NCBI GenBank assembly: GCA_023974075.1
Contig: CM043792.1
Location: forward strand, 15,901,373-15,965,372
Direction: 5' to 3'
Origin: Chaenocephalus aceratus
Lineage: Eukaryota > Chordata > Actinopteri > Perciformes > Channichthyidae
Length of the DNA: 64,000 bases
Of the stretch, positions 10,847 through 21,290 are shown one piece after another. Every line of letters starts with the position of its first letter. Position 1 is the first letter of the stretch. Position numbers and translations under genes: made by a program. The notes under the pieces were generated by a model that was not told the DNA's origin, made no database searches, and saw only the letters and a list, made by a program, of their open reading frames with translations.

Positions 10847-12706
10847 TTGATGCGTGGTATGAACTCACAACGATGTCACATTCCATGTTCCAGATGCCTA
10901 CAGGAAGAACCCGTTTCTATCACATTTGGTTACATTCAGTGTAGGACAAAGAAATCCACTTTAAATCGACTCAATTTAGAGACCATTGAAGAACCTTTTA
11001 TAGCAAAAATGTCTCAAACATTCCAGGTAGAGAGAGAAGACATTATCTCCAGCAATTCTGCAGAATATCGAGTATTGGACTTTATTGGAGAAGGACGATT
11101 TGGCAAGGTTGCAAAATGTGTCCTGGAGGAGGACCTGGACTGCAGCCCTTATGTAACAGGTGATGTTTGGTGGATGGCCATCTGCAGACTGGACCATTCT
11201 GATGCATCGGATGTTCCTGTCAATAATTACGAAACTGACTCGAGTGGTGGAGAGAAAGACATGGAAATCTCCTGTAATGCAGACGCACGGCCAGATGGTT
11301 TCTGTCAAGATCCTCCTATCACATCTTTTAGGGAAAGCTCACAGAAAGAGCAACCCATGACTTCCATTGCTCACAATTCAAATCTAGAGAAGTCCAATAT
11401 TGACACAACACACAACGAGTCCACACCTAATTCCAACGATGGTGCTGCAGCCGCCATCACACCTACTGATCAGGGCGATGTCGACAAAACGCGCACAGGA
11501 TTACCAAAGAGGCGAAATGTTTTTCAGCGAATGAGAAAGAGAGTGGTTTCCTTTTACAGACGTTTTAATGCCAGTAATGCAGACGCACGGCCAGATGGTT
11601 TCTGTCAAGATCCTCCCATCACATCTTTTAGGAAAAACTCACAGAAAGAGCAACCCATGACTTCCATTGCTCACAATTCAAATCTAGAGAAGTCGGAGGA
11701 CCTGGGCTCCAGCTCTTTTGTAAAAGAAGTAGGTAGCTTGTCAAGCATCTGCACCCTGGACCCTTCAGATTCATCGGATGTTGCAAACAATTCTGAAACA
11801 TTTCAGGTAGAGAAAGAAGACATAATCTCCAGCATGTCTGCAGACTATCGAGTATTGGACTTTATTGGAGAAGGAGTATTTGGCAAGGTTGCAAAATGTG
11901 TCAACCTAAAAACCTCAGAGATTATAGCCATTAAGATTCACAAAGACAGTGACGATCGAGTTGAAGAAGTGAGAATGCTAGAAATCATCAGGAAACTTGA
12001 CCCAGAGAAGAACAACCTTATAAGATGTATTGACAATTTCTTTTTCGGAGACGTTTCTTGCCTCGCATTTGAGATGTTGGATCAGAGCCTTTTGGACTTT
12101 ATGATGAACAGAAAGAAAGCATTTACGCTTAATGAAATCCGTCCAATCACACAGCAGCTACTTGTAGCATTCAGAGCCCTGAAGAGCATTGGCATCATTC
12201 ATTCAGACCTTAAACATGACAACATCATGCTTGTGAACCACCAGAATCAGCCCTTTAGGATTAAATTGATCGACTTTGGTGAGGCCATCCCAACATCCGA
12301 AGTAGAAATTGGAACAGAAATGCAACCTCTATCATACAGAGCTCCAGAGGTGTACTTGGGCCTCCCCATTTCTGAGGCCATAGACATGTGGTCACTGGGA
12401 TGTATTATTGCAGCGATGTATATTCTTGCTCACGTCTTCGTTCACGGCTCAAAATACAGTATTATGAAAGTAATTTGCCATCTTATTGGCCAACCAGGAG
12501 ACCACTTGCTAAATGCTGGAAAGTTCTCCTCCAACTACTTCATCAGGGAACGGAAAAATAGTCCAGAGTGGAGATTTAAAACGCCAGAGGAATACAAGGA
12601 AGGAACCGGTGTCGAGGCTGACATTTCAGAGCGTGCTTTAGACCAGTATTCAAGTTTGGATGAAAAATTTGAGTATTACGTAGGGAAAAGGGCAGAGTTG
12701 AGTTGA
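10847..12706 (+). CDS. HIPK-like kinase locus, part 1: truncated unit plus full kinase unit
   Basis: An intronless 619-codon frame; the natural start may instead be Met55 (11009), where the first kinase-like block MSQTFQVE begins. Residues 59-91 hold a kinase N-lobe start (glycine loop GEGRFGKV) that joins directly to a C-terminal tail at VLEEDLDC, so the first unit lacks almost the whole kinase core. The tail ends in a basic segment (residues 221-240) and runs without a stop into a second unit. There a kinase domain begins near residue 334 with GEGVFGKV (341-348), Lys363 (AIK), HSD (452-454), DFG (476-478) and RAPEVYLGLP. RAPEVxLGLP, EAIDMWSLGC and WRFKTPEE are family hallmarks of homeodomain-interacting protein kinases (HIPK). 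The frame ends early because one G is missing at 12683-12685 compared with the downstream copy. All core catalytic residues of the second unit are present. Confidence 0.85.
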   Translation: MMRGMNSQRCHIPCSRCLQEEPVSITFGYIQCRTKKSTLNRLNLETIEEPFIAKMSQTFQVEREDIISSNSAEYRVLDFIGEGRFGKVAKCVLEEDLDCSPYVTGDVWWMAICRLDHSDASDVPVNNYETDSSGGEKDMEISCNADARPDGFCQDPPITSFRESSQKEQPMTSIAHNSNLEKSNIDTTHNESTPNSNDGAAAAITPTDQGDVDKTRTGLPKRRNVFQRMRKRVVSFYRRFNASNADARPDGFCQDPPITSFRKNSQKEQPMTSIAHNSNLEKSEDLGSSSFVKEVGSLSSICTLDPSDSSDVANNSETFQVEKEDIISSMSADYRVLDFIGEGVFGKVAKCVNLKTSEIIAIKIHKDSDDRVEEVRMLEIIRKLDPEKNNLIRCIDNFFFGDVSCLAFEMLDQSLLDFMMNRKKAFTLNEIRPITQQLLVAFRALKSIGIIHSDLKHDNIMLVNHQNQPFRIKLIDFGEAIPTSEVEIGTEMQPLSYRAPEVYLGLPISEAIDMWSLGCIIAAMYILAHVFVHGSKYSIMKVICHLIGQPGDHLLNAGKFSSNYFIRERKNSPEWRFKTPEEYKEGTGVEADISERALDQYSSLDEKFEYYVGKRAELS

Positions 12707-14664
12707 GAGACAGGATGGCCTTTGTACAACTCCTTAAACGGTTATTTGACCTGGATGCTAACTCACGAATCACACCCGAGCAAGCCCTGACTCACAGCTT
12801 TGTAACAATGGGTCACCTGGAGGAGGACCTGGACTGCAGCCCTTATGTAACAGATGCTGTCAGGTGGATGGCCATCTGCAGACTGGACCATTCTGACGCA
12901 TCGGATGTTCCTGTCAATGATTACGAAACTGACTCGAGTTGTGGAGAGAAAGACATGGAAATCTCCAGTAATGCAGACGCACGGCCAGATGGTTTCTGTC
13001 AAGATCCTCCCATCACATCTTTTAGGGAAAACTCACAGAAAGAGCAACCCATGACTTCCATTGCTCACAATTCAAATCTAGAAAAGTCGGAGGACCTGGG
13101 CTCCAGCTCTTTTGTAAAAGAAGTAGGTAGCTTGTCAAGCATCTGCACCCTGGACCCTTCAGATTCATCGGATGTTGCAAACAATTCTGAAACATTTCAG
13201 GTAGAGAAAGAAGACATAATCTCCAGCATGTCTGCAGAATATCGAGTATTGGACTTTATTGGAGAAGGAGGATTTGGCAAGGTTGCAAAATGTGTCAACC
13301 TAAAAACCTCAGAGATTATAGCCATTAAGATTCACAAAGACAGTGAAGGTCAAGTTGAAGAAGTGAGAATGCTAGAAAAAATCAGGAAACTTGACCCAGA
13401 GAAGAACAACCTTATAAGATGTATTGACAATTTCTTTTTCCGAGACGTTTCTTGCCTCGCATTTGAGATTTTGGATCAGAGCCTTTTTGACTTTATGATA
13501 AACAGAAAGAAAGCATTTTCGCTTAATGAAATCCGTCCAATGACACAGCAGCTACTTGTAGCATTCAGAGCCCTGAAGAGCATTGGCATCATTCATTCAG
13601 ACCTTAAACATGACAACATCATGCTTGTGAACCACCAGAATCAGCCCTTTAGGATTAAATTGATCGACTTTGGTGAGGCCATCCCAACATCCGAAGTAGA
13701 AATTGGAACAGAAATGCAACCTCTAGCATACAGAGCTCCAGAGGTGTACTTGGGCCTCCCCATTTCTGAGGCCATAGACATGTGGTCACTGGGATGTATT
13801 ATTGCAGGGATGTATATTTTTGCTCACCTCTTCGCTCACGGCTCAAAATACTGTATTATGAAAGTAATTTGCCATCTTATTGGCAAACCAGGAGACCACT
13901 TGCTAAATGCTGGAAAGTTCTCCTCCAACTACTTCATCAGGGAACGGGAAAATAGTCCAGAGTGGAGATTTAAAACACCAGAGGAATACAAGGAAGGAAC
14001 CGGTGTCGAGTCTGACATTTCAGAGCGTGTTTTAGACCAGTATTCAAGTTTGAATAAAGTATTTGAGTATTACGTAGGGGAAAAGGGCAGAGTTGAGTTG
14101 AGAGACAGGATGGCCTTTGTACAACTGCTTAAACGGTTATTTGACCTGGATGCTAACTCACGAATCACACCCGAGCAAGCCCTGACTCACAGCTTTGTAA
14201 CAATGGGTCACCTGGAGGAGGACCTGGACTGCAGCCCTTATGTAACAGATGCTGTCAGGTGGATGGCCATCTGCAGACTGGACCATTCTGACGCATCGGA
14301 TGTTCCTGTCAATGATTACGAAACTGACTCGAGTGGTGGAGAGAAAGACATGGAAATCTCCTGTAATGCAGACGCACGGCCAGATGGTTTCTGTCAAGAT
14401 CCTCCCATCACATCTTTTAGGGAAAGCTCACAGAAAGAGCAACCCATGACTTCCATTGCTCACAATTCAAATCTAGAGAAGTCCAATATTGACACAACAC
14501 ACAACGAGTCCACACCTAATTCCAACGATGGTGTTGCAGCCACCATCACACCTACTGATCAGGGCGATGTCGACAAAACGCGCACAGGATTACCAAAGAG
14601 GCAAAATGTTTTTCAGCGAATGAGAAAGAGAGTGGTTTCCTTTTTCAGACGTTTTAAGAAATAA
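11019..14664 (+). repeat. Tandem kinase gene units, ~1395-bp period
   Basis: The string tttcaggtagagaaagaaga starts at 11801 and again at 13195, giving a period of ~1394 bp; a diverged copy starts at 11021. Within the units the tail block encoding NADARPDGFCQDPP through NLEKS occurs four times (11276-11395, 11576-11695, 12970-13089, 14365-14484) with very few base differences. The near identity of the DNA implies recent duplication or gene conversion by unequal recombination. Confidence 0.9.
12703..14664 (+). CDS. HIPK-like kinase locus, part 2: kinase C-lobe end plus full kinase unit
   Basis: A 653-codon frame that overlaps the previous one by four bases. Its first ~36 residues (RDRMAFVQLLKRLF, ITPEQAL) are the end of the preceding kinase domain, showing that the two frames were one. 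A tail and a Ser-rich linker follow, then a complete kinase from about residue 180: glycine loop GEGGFGKV, Lys209, HSD (298-300), DFG (322-324), RAPEVYLGLP and a C-lobe again ending in ITPEQALTHSF. The final tail ends in basic QRMRKRVVSFFRRFKK and a stop. The domain is HIPK-type Ser/Thr (dual-specificity) kinase by family knowledge; homeobox-interaction and PEST regions of canonical HIPKs are not seen. Short length, absence of introns and tandem copies suggest a fish-specific HIPK-like retrogene family. Open questions are the true start and whether one fused protein is made. Confidence 0.85.
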   Translation: MRDRMAFVQLLKRLFDLDANSRITPEQALTHSFVTMGHLEEDLDCSPYVTDAVRWMAICRLDHSDASDVPVNDYETDSSCGEKDMEISSNADARPDGFCQDPPITSFRENSQKEQPMTSIAHNSNLEKSEDLGSSSFVKEVGSLSSICTLDPSDSSDVANNSETFQVEKEDIISSMSAEYRVLDFIGEGGFGKVAKCVNLKTSEIIAIKIHKDSEGQVEEVRMLEKIRKLDPEKNNLIRCIDNFFFRDVSCLAFEILDQSLFDFMINRKKAFSLNEIRPMTQQLLVAFRALKSIGIIHSDLKHDNIMLVNHQNQPFRIKLIDFGEAIPTSEVEIGTEMQPLAYRAPEVYLGLPISEAIDMWSLGCIIAGMYIFAHLFAHGSKYCIMKVICHLIGKPGDHLLNAGKFSSNYFIRERENSPEWRFKTPEEYKEGTGVESDISERVLDQYSSLNKVFEYYVGEKGRVELRDRMAFVQLLKRLFDLDANSRITPEQALTHSFVTMGHLEEDLDCSPYVTDAVRWMAICRLDHSDASDVPVNDYETDSSGGEKDMEISCNADARPDGFCQDPPITSFRESSQKEQPMTSIAHNSNLEKSNIDTTHNESTPNSNDGVAATITPTDQGDVDKTRTGLPKRQNVFQRMRKRVVSFFRRFKK

Positions 14665-16086
14665 TCCCCTAGAAAGTAATTGAAAAGAAATATCTGATTT
14701 AATCTAATGGATTGTAAAATAAGATAAAATTGGGTTTTCTCCAGGTACGCTGGTTTTTTCCTGCATTATAAATAAATGCACAATCCTAAAAAATTCTAGC
14801 TGCTGCCAGAACATTAAGAAACAATCCTGCAGATACAGCACGGATTACATTGGTTTTGCTGCAGTGACTTTTGCTTAGAGTTGTTATATATATTTCTGTA
14901 TTTCTATATTTCACAATCACAATCTGTTTGAATCATTTAATTTGTTTATTTACTTGTGCAAAAAAATAAAAAAATAAAAATTCCACTACTTGAGTATATT
15001 TCAACATTAATGAATATCGAATCAAATATTATGTTTTAGAAACTGTTTTTAAGGCAGACATATCAATCATCTCATGCATGCTGATTGCTACCAGTGCTTT
15101 TTAACCTGATAATCTGGTTTGTATTACAAAACTAAATGAAGTAAGATGGAAAATATGAAAGAACAGAACATACAATATAAGGCCTTTTTAAAATGTATTG
15201 CTTGAATTGGTTAATATTGATCTCTTTTATTAAATGTTCTTTAACAATCTTCCACAATGCACCTACCTTTTTGCAGTATATCATCTGTGTTACTACATTT
15301 CACCAGCAGACATCTCTTCAACTCCACTCTGAGCAGCTACACAGAGACACTGAAGGAAGAGGTGGGATAGTAGGGTGGACGTTGGAGGGGAGCTTTTTTT
15401 TTGTAAAACTGTAACACAACAGAGATTTAAAAAAAAAAAGAGCATCCAGAAATGACCATATAGATAGTATGTTAACAAAGGGAACATTTCTATTGAAGTA
15501 TTAAGCAGCAGTGACAGTATACAAACAATGACAAACTCCTGCCACAGCTACAGTACATTAAGTGAACGGAGCTAGCTTTTGCTGTAACGTCGGGTACTTA
15601 TGTATGGCAGCCTGTTTGCGCCACAGAACAAATCTAAAAAAAATCCTGTAAGTCATAATTATAATTATGACGCCAAGTCCAAGTCCAATTGAAATCCAGA
15701 TTAAGGTCAGATTTGCTACCACTACAGGAGTTTGTTGTGAGTATCTTTCCGTACTATCTCACTTCGGACCACTGGAAGTCTGAAGTGATCTCTGAGGCGG
15801 ACTGGCTCGCTGACTTCCTGTTTCCCCCAAGCAAATACCATTTTAATCCACACCAAGGATTGTGATGAGTTGCTGATCTGGAAGTAGAACTATCTGCATA
15901 CATTTTATTTAGATATGTTCATTTTGAGAAGCCGATTACTGATAATAAAATATGCATTCCTGAGTAGATTAGAATTAACCAGTGTACACTAAGCACAAGG
16001 CTCCATGAATAAAGATAAACTACCACTTAAACAGCAGAAGAGAAAAACATTAAGGTCGCAAACACAGGTGTACAAACAATATAAGC
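14665..16086. other. 3' flank of kinase locus, otherwise gene-free
   Basis: Possible polyadenylation signals (aataaa) lie at about 14771 and in the A-rich stretch at 14960-14980. No other gene is supported; short open frames are random. Confidence 0.4.
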
Positions 16087-16316
16087 AGGGGTGCACATCA
16101 CTGGTACGCATGCGCAGCAACAATCTGAAATGCGTACCGTCACTTGTGTCACAAAGCGCATTTGCGTACAGACGTACTTGTGAAGCTTTTCCAGAAGGCG
16201 GTTCGATCACCGGACGACAGAGTCGGTCTCCGTGTGCACAGACAGGGCTGCTGTTAACATCAGTCTGTACAACGGAATTGTGCCAAAACTACGCCAACTG
16301 GCTGAGGAGGGAGTAA
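16087..16316 (+). repeat. Dispersed ~228-bp repeat, copy 1
   Basis: This block recurs in the same orientation at about 47889-48113, with shared strings such as gaagcttttccagaaggcgg and ccggacgacagagtcggtct. The two copies differ by scattered substitutions and small indels. The second copy lies inside a hAT-type element with target duplication, so this is probably an internal fragment of the same family. No protein is recognised. Confidence 0.75.
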
Positions 16317-16603
16317 AAGAGTCCAGTAGAGCATAGGACTGTTTTATAACCGGAGTAAACTCAAAGTGACTCAGTAGCTTGGTTTAGAAAGCCAACTGTT
16401 ATAACGCCTAATCAATATCCAATTATTTGACTTTTTTTTAAATACATTGCCTCACAAAAACAATCTGCTGAAAGACTTTTTGGCGTGTGTTCTCTAAGTT
16501 AAATGTCCCTGTCTTACATAACTTCATATTTAATTATTATGCTATCCCTTAAGAATTGGTAAACCTTAACTTAAACACACTTACGTACTTGGATATTAAT
16601 TTG

Positions 16604-16605
<2 letters not shown>

Positions 16606-16653
<48 letters not shown>

Positions 16654-16710
16654 TCACTCACTCACTCACTCACTCACTCACTCACTCACTCACTCACTCA
16701 CTCACTCACT
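16606..16710. repeat. Compound microsatellite (CA)n-(CACT)n
   Basis: About 44 bp of CA repeats is followed directly by about 60 bp of CACT repeats. Confidence 0.97.
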
Positions 16711-17451
16711 TGCAAACTCATACACACATTTTAAGTCATGTCCAAGCTCAGGAGTAGACCATAAATAATATATGTGATTCCTTATAGCAAGCTTGTAATG
16801 TGACAGACAGGCAAGAACAGCAGTGAGGGAGAAATCCTCAGATTTAGTGTGGTGACAGTCTGCCATATACACTCCTTGACGTGACCACCAGGCCTAAGGG
16901 AAGGTTCGAAGCCAAGAGGCATCATGGTCGCTGGGAGCTGCTGTAGGACAGTGGTAGGCTGCTGAGGATTCTGGGAGGAGAGATGGGACTGTAATGAGGC
17001 TGTCTACCTTGAGGCACAGTGGCTGAGAATAAACTATATCAATACATGCAGGAGGTGAAGCTCTTCTCCACAGGAAGGTAAAACAAATCAAAAGAACATC
17101 TTCACATATGCAAACATTAAGAAAAGCATCACATCATGTAGTGTATGTAATATAGCAACTTAGTGATTGGTTTGTGTTTGAACTAAACATATCAGGAGGT
17201 TAGTTGTTGCTAAGATAAGAGGCTTTAGCTGATAGCCACAAAAGAGGAAAAAGAAAGCACACTTTTGGAAATATCCAAAAGCTTGAGGATCATACGGCTC
17301 AAAGTGTTTATAAATAACTTCTGTCCACGCCATATTTGAAAGCTTGAGGTGATATCAATTAGATACAAGATACTCGGTATGTAATTCTAACCTGTTTGCT
17401 GAGATGCAGAGGCACAAAGTAGCAGGTTGCTAAGGTGTCAAAACACAAGAG
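16711..17451. other. Gene-free spacer
   Basis: No supported gene or well-defined repeat between two microsatellites. Confidence 0.4.
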
Positions 17452-18945
<1,494 letters not shown>

Positions 18946-19183
18946 TTACATACATTAAATAACATTTAGCTGACTCTTTTATCCAAAGCGACTTGCAAAA
19001 AGTGCAAAAACCATAAAGAATCAAGCTCCGAACAACAAGGAAAGTGCAGATATATTCACTTCAAGCAAGATCATATAGTGCTGGTGAATTAGTAACAAGG
19101 CCTAAATTAACTCAACAAGTACTTCGTTTTTTAGTTTAGTTTTTTTCCAGCAATAACTTAATTGCCAAGGTACAGTCAAAATA

Positions 19184-20801
19184 CACTGAACAAAAATATA
19201 AATGCAACACTTTTGTTTTTGCTGAACTCAAAGATCTAAAACATTTTCTATATACATAAAATAACCATTTCTCTCAAATATTGTTCACAGATCTGAAAAA
19301 ATCTGTGATAGTGAGCACTTCTCCTTTGCCGAGATAATCCATCCCACCTCACAGGTGTGGCATATCAAGATGCTGATTAGACAGCATGATTATTACACAG
19401 GTGTGCCTTAGGCTGGCCACAATAAAAGGCCACTCTGAAACGTGCATTTTTGCTTTATTGGGGGGGTCCGAAAACCAGGCAGTATCTGGTGTGACGACCA
19501 TTTGCCTCATGCAGTGCAACACATCTCCTTCGCATAGAGTTGATCAGGTTGTTGATTGTGGCCTGTGGAATGTTGGTCCACTCCTCTTCAATGGCTGTGC
19601 GAAGTTGCTGGATATTGGCAGGAACTGGAACACGCCGTCGTATACGCCGATCCAGAGCATCCCAAACATGCTCAATGGGTGACATGTCCGGCCCCATTGA
19701 GCATGTTTGGGATGCTCTCCATGCAAGAACTGGGATGTTTCCAGCCTCCAGGAATTGTGTTCAGATCCTTGCAACATGGGGCCGTGCATTATCATGCTGC
19801 AACATGAGGTGATGGTCGTGGATGAATGGCACAACAATGGGCCTCAGGATCTCGTCACGGTATCTCTGTGCATTCACAATGCCATCAATAAAATGCACCT
19901 GTGTTCGTCGTCCATAACATACGCCTGCCCATACCATGATAACCCCACCACCACCATGGGCCACTCGACTCACAACATTTACATCAGAAAACCGCTCACC
20001 CACACGACGCCACACACGCTCTGCCTCCTGAACAGTGAAAACCGGGATTCATCCGTGAAGAGAACACCTCTCCAACGTGCCAGACGCCATCGAATGTGAG
20101 CATTTGCCCACTCAAGTCGGTTACGACAACGAACCGGAGTCAGGTCGAGACCCCGATGAGGACGACGAGCATGCAGATGAGCTTCCCTGAGATGCTTTCT
20201 GACAGTTTGTGCAGAAATTGTTTGGTTATGCAAACCGATTGTTGCAGCAGCTGTCCGAGTGGCTGGTCTCAGACGATCTTGGAGGTGAACATGCTGGATG
20301 TGGAGGTCCTGGGCTGGTGTGGTTACACGTGGTCTGCGGTTGTGAGGCCGGTTGGATGTACTGCCAAATTGTCTGAAATGCCTTTGGAGACGGCTTATGG
20401 TAGAGAAATGAACATTCAATTCACGGGCAACAGCTCTGGTGGACATTCCTGCTGTCAGTATGCCAATTGCACGCTCCCTCAAAACTTACGACATCTGTGG
20501 CATTGTGCTGTGTGATAAAACTGAACATTTTAGAGTGGCCTTTTATTGTGGCCAGCCTAAGGCACACCTGTGCAATAATCATGCTGTCTAATCAGCATCT
20601 TGATATGCCACACCTGTGAGGTGGGATGGATTATCTCGGCAAAGGAGAAGTGCTCACTATCACAGATTTTTTCAGATTTGTGAACAATATTTGAGAGAAA
20701 TGGTTATTTTGTGTATTTAGAAAATGTTTTAGATCTTTGAGTTCATCTCATGAAAAATGGGAGCAAAAACAAAAGTGTTGCATTTATATTTTTGTTCAGT
20801 G
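19184..20801 (-). mobile_element. Tc1-like transposon, 1618 bp, TA target duplication
   Basis: The ends are cactgaacaaaaatataaat and its complement, each flanked by TA (19182-19183 and 20802-20803), the Tc1/mariner target duplication. The terminal inverted repeats are long, about 260-270 bp each (19184 to ~19445 and ~20528 to 20801), and still very similar, including a conserved ggccactct... / ...agagtggcc inner edge. This suggests a fairly young copy. It carries a defective transposase on the minus strand and sits inside an older LINE fragment. Confidence 0.93.
19455..20482 (-). pseudogene. Tc1-like transposase, disabled
   Basis: From the minus strand the N-terminus (MRERAIGILTAGMSTRAVAR) carries helix-turn-helix/paired-like DNA-binding motifs (VARELNVHFSTISRLQ). 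The DDE catalytic residues are visible as FTDES, LQHDNARPH and SPIEHVWD, matching a DD34E Tc1 transposase. The frame is broken twice. A net shift after SRFSLF lies near 20025-20045, and an in-frame stop lies at 19761-19763, just after RPHVARI. A 26-nt inverted duplication also replaces part of the sequence before the catalytic Glu, in frame. The copy should not make active transposase. Confidence 0.88.
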
Positions 20802-21190
20802 TAGATGCGTTTTCAGTTTGCGACGGTAGATATGCAGAGTTTCTGCTGTCCTGAGGGAGCTGATTCCACCATTTAGGAGCCAGGATAGCAAACGGGCGTG
20901 TTTTTGAGGGGTACCTGGGTCCCACTGATGGAGTTGTAAGCCATGGCTGACGCCGAGCGTAGTGCATGTGCTGCTGTATGGTTTAACCAAGGCCTGGAAG
21001 TAGGAAGGAGCTGTTCCCTTCACAGCTTGGTAGGCCAGCACCAGTGTCTTGAAGCGGATTCTTCCCTCCACTAGCAGCCAGTTGAGGGAGCTAAGGGGTG
21101 GGGTAGTGTGGGAGAACTTGGGGAGGTCGCAGATCAGTCCGGCTGCAGACTAATATGAAGGGTTACTCACTTAAGTCTTTTTCTCAGGTT

Positions 21191-21290
21191 ATTAAATCAA
21201 ATCAAACTTTATTTGTAGAGCCCAATATCACAAGTTTGTCTCAGTGGGCTTCACAGATTAGAAATAAAAAACATTGTATATTGGTGTTAC
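21191..21290 (-). mobile_element. LINE 3'-end fragment
   Basis: On the minus strand it reads gggctctacaaataaagttt followed by repeated gattt units, a 3' tail style common to fish non-LTR retrotransposons. No coding part is attached. Confidence 0.5.

Larger units (their letters stand above)
18946..21150 (-). mobile_element. Antisense LINE 3' fragment, split by a Tc1 insertion
   Basis: Read on the minus strand, 20803-21071 encodes a C-terminal fragment typical of L2/CR1/Rex-type reverse transcriptases (FKTLVLAYQAVKGTAPSYF ... RRKLKTHLH). After the interrupting Tc1 element the tail continues to about 18950 with gtcgctttggataaaag and short aatgta-like repeats, the usual 3' end of such LINEs in fish. 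The element is strongly 5'-truncated. The exact clade cannot be fixed from this fragment. Confidence 0.65.
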
